Shown: in pieces, positions 5,793 through 10,973 of the stretch | How positions within the stretch are numbered: the first letter of the stretch is position 1 | Layout of the letters: every line of letters begins with the position of its first letter | NCBI GenBank assembly: GCA_002431945.1 | Contig: DJET01000026.1 | Span: forward strand, 1-10,973 | Direction: 5' to 3' | Source of the DNA: Ruminococcaceae bacterium UBA5891 | GTDB lineage: Bacteria > Bacillota > Clostridia > Oscillospirales > Acutalibacteraceae | Length of the DNA: 10,973 nucleotides | Notes under the pieces: generated by a model | The model's database searches: none | Told to the model about the DNA's origin: nothing | Seen by the model: only the letters and a program-made list of their open reading frames with translations | Translations under genes and position numbers: made by a program

Positions 5793-7133
5793 ATGAAAAG
5801 GTATATTTCTTTATTTTTATCATTGCTTTGCGTTGCCGCCTGTTCCTCTTTGGCGGGCTGCGGCAAAAAGAAAACGGCAGAGGTTTACTTTTTAAACTTC
5901 AAGCCCGAATCCGCAAGCGTATATGAAGAGCTTGCAAAAAAATACGAGGACGAAAAGGGCGTAAAGGTTAAGGTGGTTACCGCCGCCGCAAACAATTACG
6001 AGCAAACTCTGAAATCCGAAATTGCGAAATCAAGCGCGCCCACCATATTTCAGGTAAACGGACCTATCGGCTATAACAGCTGGAAGGATTATTGCCTTGA
6101 TATTAAGGACAGCAAGCTGTACGACATTCTTTCGGATAAATCCCTTGCAATTAAAGAGGGCGACGGCGTGTACGCGGTACCCTATGTTGTAGAGGGCTAC
6201 GGCATAATATATAACAACGCCGTAATGGAAAAATACTTTGCGCTGCCCAATAAAAAGACCGATCTTAAATCGGCAGGCGAAATAGACAGCTTTGATAAGC
6301 TTAAAGCCGTAGTCGAGGATATGACAGCCAATCTTTCGGCGCTCGGAATAGAGGGAGTTTTCGCCTCTACCTCCTTAGCGTCGGGCGAGGACTGGCGCTG
6401 GCAGACTCACCTTTTAAACGTTCCGCTTTATTACGAATTCAGCGAATCGGTAAAGGAAAACGGCGATCCCACTCTGTTCGGGCTTGACGCAAAGGAAATA
6501 AGCTTTAAATACGCCGAGAACTTCGATAAGCTTTTTGACCTTTATATAAACAATTCCGTAACAAAGCCCACCCTTTTAGGCTCTAAATCGGTAGCGGACT
6601 CAATGTCAGAGTTTGCGCTCGGCAAGGCCGCTATGGTGCAGAACGGAAACTGGGCGTGGTCCCAAATATCGGGCGTTAAGGGCAACACCGTTAAGTCGGA
6701 CGACATTAAAATGCTGCCGCTTTATACCGGTATTGAGGGTGAAAAAGGTCAGGGAATATGCGTAGGTACCGAAAACTACCTTGCAATAAACAAAAAGGCA
6801 ACCGAGGAACAGCAGAAAAACTCGCTTGATTTTCTTTACTGGCTGTTTTCAAGCGAAACCGGCAAAAAATACGTTACCGAAAAGCTTAACTTTATAACCC
6901 CGTTCAACACATTTTCCGAAAACGAACAGCCCGACGATCCGCTTGCAAGAGAGATCTCGCGCTATTTAAACGATAATTCCTACAAAAACATTCCGTGGAT
7001 ATTCACCTCATTCCCAAGCGAGGCTTATAAAAAGGACGTAGGCAACGCGCTGCTTGACTATGTTCAGGGCAGCAAAAAATGGGAAGACGTAAACAAAGTA
7101 ATAACCGATAAATGGAAGAGTGAACGCAAGTAA
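5793..7133 (+). CDS. Extracellular sugar-binding lipoprotein of an ABC transporter
   Basis: This is a family 1 type solute-binding protein, tethered to the outer face of the membrane and delivering a sugar to the two permeases that follow. The 446 residues begin with a lipoprotein signal: KR, a hydrophobic run, then lipobox LAGC with the lipidated cysteine at 23. VYFLNFKPESASVYEELAKKYEDEKGVKV is the usual first strand and helix of the fold. GKAAMVQNGNWAW and PLYTGIEGEKGQGICVG...YLAINK are typical of binding proteins for oligosaccharides. GGAGG lies 6 nt before the ATG. The neighbour malQ suggests a maltodextrin or other alpha-glucan, but binding specificity cannot be read from sequence. Raffinose-type or other oligosaccharides remain possible. 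Confidence 0.92.
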   Translation: MKRYISLFLSLLCVAACSSLAGCGKKKTAEVYFLNFKPESASVYEELAKKYEDEKGVKVKVVTAAANNYEQTLKSEIAKSSAPTIFQVNGPIGYNSWKDYCLDIKDSKLYDILSDKSLAIKEGDGVYAVPYVVEGYGIIYNNAVMEKYFALPNKKTDLKSAGEIDSFDKLKAVVEDMTANLSALGIEGVFASTSLASGEDWRWQTHLLNVPLYYEFSESVKENGDPTLFGLDAKEISFKYAENFDKLFDLYINNSVTKPTLLGSKSVADSMSEFALGKAAMVQNGNWAWSQISGVKGNTVKSDDIKMLPLYTGIEGEKGQGICVGTENYLAINKKATEEQQKNSLDFLYWLFSSETGKKYVTEKLNFITPFNTFSENEQPDDPLAREISRYLNDNSYKNIPWIFTSFPSEAYKKDVGNALLDYVQGSKKWEDVNKVITDKWKSERK

Positions 7134-7979
7134 ATGAACAAAACGGTAAAACGCTGGTTCCCCGTATTCGTACTGCCCACCTTAGCGGCGTTTTTGATCG
7201 CCTTTGCAATACCGTTTGTTATGGGCGTTGTGCTTTCGTTTACGGAATTCCGCACTGTAACCGACGCCACCTTTGTAGGCTTTAAAAACTATATAAGAGC
7301 CTTTACGGACGACCGCCTGTTTTTAAACTCGCTTTGGTTTACGGTAAGGTTCGCGGTGGTTGCGGTAATAGGTATAAACGTTATAGCCTTTATTTTGGCG
7401 CTGCTGTTTACAAGGGATCTGCCCGGCACAAACTTTTTCCGCACGGTGTTCTTTATGCCTAACCTTATAGGCGGAATAGTGCTCGGCTATATCTGGCAGG
7501 TTATTATAAACGGCGTGCTTTACAAATACGGATACTCTATAACCTCAAGCCCCGTTTACGGCTTTTGGGGACTGGTAATTCTTATGCACTGGCAGCTTAT
7601 AGGCTATATGATGATCATTTATATAGCCGGCATACAAAATATACCGGACGATATTTTAGAGGCGGCAAGGGTAGACGGCGCAGGCCCCTTTACCGTGCTT
7701 ACAAGAATAACGATACCGTCCGTTATGCCCTCTGTAACAATATGCCTGTTTTTAACCATAACAAACTCGTTTAAGCTGTTCGACCAAAACCTGGCGCTTA
7801 CAGCGGGCGCCCCGTCCGACCGCACCCAAATGGTGGCTCTTGATATTTACAACACCTTTTATTCAAGAACCGGCTACGAGGGCGTGGGGCAGGCAAAGGC
7901 GGTAATATTCTTTATAATAGTTGCGGTAATATCGCTTTTGCAGCTGTATCTTACAAGAAGAAAAGAGGTTGAAAGCTGA
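7134..7979 (+). CDS. Sugar ABC transporter permease, MalF/UgpA type
   Basis: This is an inner-membrane permease of the carbohydrate uptake (CUT1) family; with the next gene it forms the channel. The 281 residues have about six membrane segments, near 10-36, 67-91, 102-125, 141-167, 197-213 and 254-273. The cytoplasmic EAA loop, which docks the ATPase, is clear: EAARVDG at 176-182 followed by TVLTRITIP to 195. The ATG directly follows the TAA of the binding-protein gene with no spacer and no good ribosome binding site, so translation is probably coupled. The size is like UgpA/MsmF; it lacks the long N-terminal part of E. coli MalF. Confidence 0.93.
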   Translation: MNKTVKRWFPVFVLPTLAAFLIAFAIPFVMGVVLSFTEFRTVTDATFVGFKNYIRAFTDDRLFLNSLWFTVRFAVVAVIGINVIAFILALLFTRDLPGTNFFRTVFFMPNLIGGIVLGYIWQVIINGVLYKYGYSITSSPVYGFWGLVILMHWQLIGYMMIIYIAGIQNIPDDILEAARVDGAGPFTVLTRITIPSVMPSVTICLFLTITNSFKLFDQNLALTAGAPSDRTQMVALDIYNTFYSRTGYEGVGQAKAVIFFIIVAVISLLQLYLTRRKEVES

Positions 7980-8809
7980 TGGGCAGAAAAATATTCAATA
8001 TTATAAGCTTTATATTGCTTGTCGGCTTTGCCGCCGCCTTTGTTTTCCCCGTCGCGGTCGTGCTTATAAATTCCTTTAAAGCAAAGTTTTCAATAAATTC
8101 ATCGCCGTTCACACTGCCGCTCGGCGATGAATTTGTAGGCTTTTCAAACTACGTAACGGGCGTTAAGAGCACGGGTTTCCCGACAGCCCTCGGCTGGTCG
8201 CTTTTTATAACCGTGTTTTCGGTTGCGATAATAATACTCTGCACCTCTATGTGCGCGTGGTATATAGTGCGCGTTAAAAACGCGTTTTGCGAAATACTTT
8301 ACTATTCGCTTGTCTTTTCAATGATAGTGCCGTTTCAAATGGTAATGTTTACAATGTCAAAAACCGCAAACGTGTTGCATCTTGACAATCCTTTTGGTAT
8401 AATACTGATATATTTGGGCTTCGGCGCGGGGCTTTCGGTATTTATGTTTACGGGGTTTATAAAAACCGTGCCGCTCGGCATTGAGGAGGCCGCCACAATA
8501 GACGGCTGCTCCCCTATACAAACCTTTATGCTTATTGTTTTGCCGATATTAAAGCCCACCGCCGTTACCGTGGCAATTTTAAACGCTATGTGGATATGGA
8601 ACGACTATCTTCTGCCCTATCTTGTAATAGGCAGGGATTATAAAACCGTGCCCGTTGCCATACAGTATTTAAAGGGAGGCTACGGCTCGGTCGATATGGG
8701 CGCTATGATGGCAATGCTCGTGCTTTCGGTCATACCGGTAATAGCCTTTTATCTTTCAAGTCAAAAATATATCATTAAAGGGGTTGCAGCCGGTGCTGTT
8801 AAGGGATAG
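7979..8809 (+). CDS. Sugar ABC transporter permease, MalG/UgpE type
   Basis: This is the second permease of the heterodimer. The 276 residues carry about six membrane segments, near 7-31, 70-96, 106-126, 139-160, 185-205 and 243-262. The EAA loop reads EAATIDG at 170-176, continuing to MLIVLPI, and NAMWIWNDYLLPYLV at about 202-216 is a strong MalG-family signature. Its ATG shares one base with the TGA of the first permease (TGATG), and its end overlaps the malQ start. No ATPase gene follows, so a shared ATPase encoded elsewhere is expected, as with MsmX in Bacillus or MsmK in Streptococcus. Confidence 0.93.
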   Translation: MGRKIFNIISFILLVGFAAAFVFPVAVVLINSFKAKFSINSSPFTLPLGDEFVGFSNYVTGVKSTGFPTALGWSLFITVFSVAIIILCTSMCAWYIVRVKNAFCEILYYSLVFSMIVPFQMVMFTMSKTANVLHLDNPFGIILIYLGFGAGLSVFMFTGFIKTVPLGIEEAATIDGCSPIQTFMLIVLPILKPTAVTVAILNAMWIWNDYLLPYLVIGRDYKTVPVAIQYLKGGYGSVDMGAMMAMLVLSVIPVIAFYLSSQKYIIKGVAAGAVKG

Positions 8810-10277
8810 GGATATAAAACGCGAGCGCGCTTCGGGTGTGCTTATGCATATTGCGTCTTTGCCGTCGCAGGGCGGAATAGGCGATTTCGGGGCAGAGGCT
8901 TACGGCTTTGTGGATTTTCTTAAAAAAAGCGGGCAGAAATACTGGCAGATACTGCCCCTTTGCCCCGTAGGCAGGGGCAACTCGCCTTACAGTTCCTCAA
9001 GCGCCTTTGCGGGCGAAATACTTTTTATAAGCCTTGATATGCTGGCGCGCGACGGCTATTTGAATCCCGACGACATAACGCAGCCCGATTTCGGCAAAAA
9101 CACCGATTATAAGGCGGCGCGTGAATTTAAGCTGCCGCTGATAAAGCGCGCGGCGGATAATTTTGATATTAAAAACCGCGATTTTAAAAGCTTTCTGCGC
9201 GAAAACGCCTACTGGTTAGAGGATTACGCCCTGTTTACCGCGCTTAAGGCGGTATACCGCAAAAAAAGCTTTACCGAGCTTAACGATGAGCTTAAATACC
9301 GCTTTCCCGCGGCGATAGAAAGGTTTAAGAAAACCCACGCCGAGGAAATTCTGTTTTACGAAATAACCCAGTTTTTCTTTTTCACGCAGTATTTTCGCCT
9401 TAAGGCTTATGCAAACGAAAACGGCATAAAAATAATAGGCGATATACCGTTTTATGTTCAGCTTGAAAGCGCGGACGTTTGGAGCAATCCCGATATTTTC
9501 CGTTTAGGCCGCGATATGACGCCCGTGCTTGTGGCAGGCGTTCCGCCCGATATTTTTTCAAGCGACGGTCAGCTTTGGGGCAACCCGATATACGACTGGG
9601 ATTATCAAAAAACAAACGATTACGCATGGTGGCGTATGCGCCTTTCGCATAACGCAAGGCTTTACGACGTTATAAGAATAGACCATTTCAGGGCGTTCGC
9701 CGATTATTATACAATACCCTACGGCGCCGAAACCGCAAAATGCGGCAAGTGGGAAAAGGGCGTGGGTATGCCGTTTTGGCGCATTATGGATAAAGCCGTA
9801 ACCGCCGAAATTATAGCGGAGGATTTAGGCGGTGACACGCCGGAGGTTGAAAGACTTATTGCCGAAACAGGCTTTCCTAATATGAAGGTACTGCAATTTG
9901 CGTTCGACAGCGATCTTTCCAACCCCTTCCTGCCCAAAAACTACGGCAGAAACTGCGTTTGCTACACCGGCACCCACGATAACGACACAACGCGCGGTTG
10001 GTTTGAAAAGCTAAGCGAAAGGGAACGGCTTATGTTTTCCCGCCTTGTTCCGGCAGACGAAAGCGGCTCTGCGGTTTTAAGCCTTATAGCATACGCTATG
10101 AGATCCAAAGCCGAAACGGTGATTATACCTATGCAGGACTATTTGCAGCTTGATTCGTGCGACAGGCTGAATACTCCGGGCGTGCCTTCGGGCAACTGGG
10201 AATGGCGCATTGCGCAAAACGCGCTTAACGAGGAAGTATTAAAAACCGTAAAGCGGCTTACCGCCTTGCGGAAATAA
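8793..10277 (+). CDS. malQ: 4-alpha-glucanotransferase (amylomaltase), GH77
   Basis: This cytoplasmic enzyme moves alpha-1,4-glucan segments between chains, releasing glucose and longer dextrins from imported maltodextrins. In the 494-residue form the catalytic residues of GH77 are in place: nucleophile D297 in VIRIDHFRAF, acid/base E343 in IAEDLGGDTP, and D396 in TGTHDNDTTRGWF. Other family signs are SGVLMHIASLPSQGGIGDFG, YWQILPLCPVGRGNSPYSS, GDIPFYV...SADVWSNPDIF and GVPPDIFSSDGQLWGNP. I prefer the GTG at 8793, because AAAGG (8777-8781) is well placed for it; the TTG at 8784 would leave almost no spacing. Either way it overlaps the upstream permease and is part of the same operon. It is a single-domain enzyme without the N-terminal starch-binding domains of plant-type DPE2. 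Confidence 0.95.
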   Translation: MLLRDRDIKRERASGVLMHIASLPSQGGIGDFGAEAYGFVDFLKKSGQKYWQILPLCPVGRGNSPYSSSSAFAGEILFISLDMLARDGYLNPDDITQPDFGKNTDYKAAREFKLPLIKRAADNFDIKNRDFKSFLRENAYWLEDYALFTALKAVYRKKSFTELNDELKYRFPAAIERFKKTHAEEILFYEITQFFFFTQYFRLKAYANENGIKIIGDIPFYVQLESADVWSNPDIFRLGRDMTPVLVAGVPPDIFSSDGQLWGNPIYDWDYQKTNDYAWWRMRLSHNARLYDVIRIDHFRAFADYYTIPYGAETAKCGKWEKGVGMPFWRIMDKAVTAEIIAEDLGGDTPEVERLIAETGFPNMKVLQFAFDSDLSNPFLPKNYGRNCVCYTGTHDNDTTRGWFEKLSERERLMFSRLVPADESGSAVLSLIAYAMRSKAETVIIPMQDYLQLDSCDRLNTPGVPSGNWEWRIAQNALNEEVLKTVKRLTALRK

Positions 10278-10282
10278 AAAAT

Positions 10283-10331
10283 AAAGGCTTTAACTCTTCC
10301 GTTTTTATTTACCGAAGAGTTAAAGCCTTTT
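10283..10331 (+). terminator. Terminator of the sugar operon
   Basis: A perfect 17-bp inverted repeat, AAAGGCTTTAACTCTTC (10283-10299) and GAAGAGTTAAAGCCTTT (10314-10330), encloses a 14-nt loop and ends in a short T-run. It starts 6 nt after the malQ stop. The A-rich stretch before the left arm (10275-10285) would give a U-tract on the other strand, so it could work in both directions. Confidence 0.85.
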
Positions 10332-10350
10332 CGTATGCTGTAAACGCCGC

Positions 10351-10382
10351 TGTCATTGCGAGTGACGTCACTCAGAATGACA
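10351..10382. repeat. TGTCATTGCGAG...CAGAATGACA palindromic repeat
   Basis: A 32-bp unit: TGTCATT (10351-10357) pairs with AATGACA (10376-10382), and inside is the perfect palindrome GAGTGACGTCACTC (10360-10373). The left end is the same as in the 36-bp copies (TGTCATTGCGAG), but the right end is CAGAATGACA instead of GGCAATCCG. This makes it a second subtype of the same interspersed repeat family. Confidence 0.8.
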
Positions 10383-10390
10383 GGTCTTTT

Positions 10391-10459
10391 CGTCATTGCG
10401 TAGCCGTTTTCCTTTTAAGGGGATTACGGATTCTTTCGCGCTATGCGCTCAGAATGACA
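10391..10459. repeat. Longer copy of the CAGAATGACA repeat subtype
   Basis: It begins CGTCATTGCG (10391-10400) and ends CTCAGAATGACA (to 10459), so the outer ends match the copy at 10351-10382. The interior is longer and unrelated apart from a small GCGC-TAT-GCGC hairpin just before the right end. GGATTACGGATTC within it hints at decayed pieces of the GGCAATCCG subtype. Confidence 0.65.
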
Positions 10460-10472
10460 AACCGTTTAGTTA

Positions 10473-10502
10473 TTGTGAATACTTATGGCGTGCGGTTATA
10501 CT
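10473..10502 (+). promoter_or_regulatory. Candidate sigma-A promoter before the structured element
   Basis: TTGTGA (10473-10478) is followed after 18 nt by TATACT (10497-10502), agreeing with the consensus at 4 and 5 of 6 positions. A start near 10509 would run through a repeat copy and the inverted-repeat cluster to the terminator at 10822-10869, giving an RNA of about 360 nt. No gene lies in this path, so the promoter is only a prediction. Confidence 0.35.
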
Positions 10503-10512
10503 TTCGTTTGCC

Positions 10513-10548
10513 TGTCATTGCGAGCACCGTTAGGTGCGTGGCAATCCG
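10513..10548. repeat. 36-bp TGTCATTGCGAG...GGCAATCCG hairpin repeat
   Basis: It has the same ends and length as the copy at 203-238. The central stem is GCACC (10524-10528), GTTA loop, GGTGC (10533-10537). Stem bases differ from the other copy but pairing is preserved. Seven T follow (10549-10555). Confidence 0.8.
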
Positions 10549-10599
10549 TTTTTTTCCTTTAAAATAATAAAACCCTCTTGCGCTCGTGCCGCGCGGGCA

Positions 10600-10627
10600 C
10601 ACCCTTTCTGTCGTGACAGAAAGGGTG
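10600..10627. repeat. 13-bp perfect inverted repeat
   Basis: CACCCTTTCTGTC (10600-10612) and GACAGAAAGGGTG (10615-10627) are separated by GT only. It is the strongest single hairpin of the 10586-10869 cluster. No T-run follows on + (GGAAAG) and none is present on the other strand, so it is not an ordinary terminator. Confidence 0.75.
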
Positions 10628-10736
10628 GAAAGAACACACAGGGGACCCGCAGGGTTGGGTCCTCTATAACCCCCCTACGGCAAGCAGGGAAAACAAAAGC
10701 CAAAAGCAACAGCACACCCAACTGCTTGCTGGGTGG

Positions 10737-10764
10737 CACAAGGGGATTCCCCTTGTGAATCCCC
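10737..10764. repeat. Two overlapping, mutually exclusive stems
   Basis: CACAAGGGG (10737-10745) can pair with CCCCTTGTG (10749-10757). Alternatively GGGGATTC (10742-10749) can pair with GAATCCCC (10757-10764). The two stems share bases and cannot form together. Whether this reflects a switch or the chance result of nested repeats is not known. Confidence 0.6.
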
Positions 10765-10784
10765 GTTCGTATAGTTTTACAGTG

Positions 10785-10815
10785 TATTAAGCTATATGGC
10801 ACATATAGCTTAATA
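10785..10815. repeat. 14-bp perfect inverted repeat
   Basis: TATTAAGCTATATG (10785-10798) and CATATAGCTTAATA (10802-10815) enclose a GCA loop. It lies 6 nt before the next hairpin. It has no T-run on the + strand, so it is not a standard + strand terminator. Confidence 0.7.
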
Positions 10816-10821
10816 AAAACC

Positions 10822-10869
10822 AAAAGCTTTAATATCTCCGTAATGCTTTACGGGTATTAAAGCTTTTTT
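10822..10869 (+). terminator. Strong intrinsic terminator without an adjacent gene
   Basis: AAAAGCTTTAATA (10822-10834) pairs perfectly with TATTAAAGCTTTT (10855-10867). An inner stem CCGTAA/TTACGG (10838-10853) extends the hairpin, and six T run from 10864 to 10869. The sugar operon already has its own terminator about 500 bp upstream. This one therefore implies either a transcript from the gene-free region or the end of a minus-strand gene to the right, served by the A-run at 10822-10825. Confidence 0.75.
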
Positions 10870-10874
10870 ATTTC

Positions 10875-10914
10875 GTAAGCTTAGTACAAACCTTATTATA
10901 ATGTTTGGGCTTAC
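10875..10914. promoter_or_regulatory. TATAAT within a broken inverted repeat
   Basis: GTAAGC (10875-10880) and CAAAC (10887-10891) pair with GTTTG (10903-10907) and GCTTAC (10909-10914). The loop holds a perfect TATAAT on the + strand (10897-10902). It could be the -10 box of a gene beyond the right edge with an operator around it, but no -35 box is visible and no gene start is seen. Confidence 0.25.
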
Positions 10915-10973
10915 ATAATAAATTCAGCTTTTCCGTTTGTATGGCATACGTTCAAAATAAACGAATTGTCATT

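Larger units (their letters stand above)
10586..10869 (+). ncRNA. Candidate structured RNA or repeat element of unknown function
   Basis: I do not recognise this element. In order it shows GTGCC/GGCAC (10586-10600), a 13-bp near-perfect hairpin (10600-10627), a 9-bp stem with one G-T pair (10640-10665), and CAAGCAG (10681-10687) pairing with CTGCTTG (10722-10728). Next come CACCCA/TGGGTG (10715-10735), CACAAGGGG/CCCCTTGTG (10737-10757), a 14-bp stem (10785-10815) and a terminator (10822-10869). The strand is inferred from the terminator and the promoter candidate at 10473-10502. A genomic interspersed repeat without its own RNA is an equal alternative. Confidence 0.35.
10332..10973. other. 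Gene-free region rich in hairpin repeats
   Basis: No protein gene is supported here. Open frames at 10530-10823 on either strand run through inverted repeats and have no ribosome binding site or recognisable domain. The first part (10351-10548) holds three copies of the TGTCATTGCG repeat family. The middle (10586-10867) is a dense series of inverted repeats. The end holds a TATAAT in an inverted repeat (10875-10914), a short palindrome GTATG-G-CATAC near 10940, and TGTCATT at the last seven bases, where another repeat copy seems to begin. Confidence 0.7.

Noticed and set aside
9400..10396. Minus-strand open frames within and after malQ
   Set aside because: They are antisense to a well-conserved GH77 gene or run through its terminator, and show no recognisable domain.
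10351..10548. CRISPR array
   Set aside because: The repeats are palindromic units of varied length with unequal gaps and no spacer pattern, and no cas gene is present.
10530..10823. Open frames on both strands (74 and 97 codons) in the region after malQ
   Set aside because: They are a by-product of stop-poor GC-rich inverted repeats; the peptides are basic low-complexity strings, and neither frame has a ribosome binding site.
10532..10973. Insertion sequence or other transposable element with a transposase
   Set aside because: No transposase fragment, no long terminal inverted repeats at the borders of the region and no target duplication could be seen; the inverted repeats are all local hairpins.

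Overview
This window looks like chromosomal DNA from an endospore-forming Clostridia-type Firmicute, probably an uncultured gut or rumen lineage. The complete eight-gene spoIIIA operon shows spore formation. The Gram-positive type of sugar transporter and the AGGAGG/GAGGTG ribosome binding sites agree with this. The species assignment is inference, since no rRNA or lineage marker is present.

Layout. Bases 1-57 hold the terminator of a + strand gene lying left of the window. Bases 58-280 carry no gene but hold two copies of a hairpin repeat that begins TGTCATTGCG. On the minus strand, read right to left, spoIIIAA-AB-AC-AD-AE-AF-AG-AH (5678 to 1077) are packed with overlaps or gaps of only a few bases. 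They are followed by an Asp23/Gls24-family gene (1010-654) with its own sigma-A type promoter, a terminator (619-648), and a thioredoxin gene (589-281). On the plus strand, diverging from spoIIIAA across a 114-bp gap, lies a carbohydrate operon: a solute-binding lipoprotein, two ABC permeases and a GH77 4-alpha-glucanotransferase (5793-10277). It ends at a 17-bp-stem terminator. From about 10335 to the end there is no gene. This stretch holds three further copies of the TGTCATTGCG repeat family, the start of another at the window edge, and a dense run of perfect inverted repeats (10586-10867) ending in a strong terminator.

How the genes work together. The SpoIIIA proteins form the mother-cell half of the channel (the feeding tube) that joins mother cell and forespore after engulfment; a sigma-E-like promoter, TAATATT-N14-CATATTAT, precedes spoIIIAA. 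The Asp23-family neighbour matches the yqhY position next to spoIIIA in Bacillus, but thioredoxin follows it here. The plus-strand operon would import an oligosaccharide, probably a maltodextrin or related alpha-glucan, and rearrange it in the cytoplasm. It has no ATPase subunit, so a shared MsmX/MsmK-type ATPase elsewhere is expected.

The coding part of the window is ordinary. The least explained part is the noncoding region 10351-10973: a mosaic, covarying hairpin repeat family next to a structured element with a candidate promoter, two mutually exclusive stems and its own terminator. That element may be a small RNA gene or an interspersed repeat.
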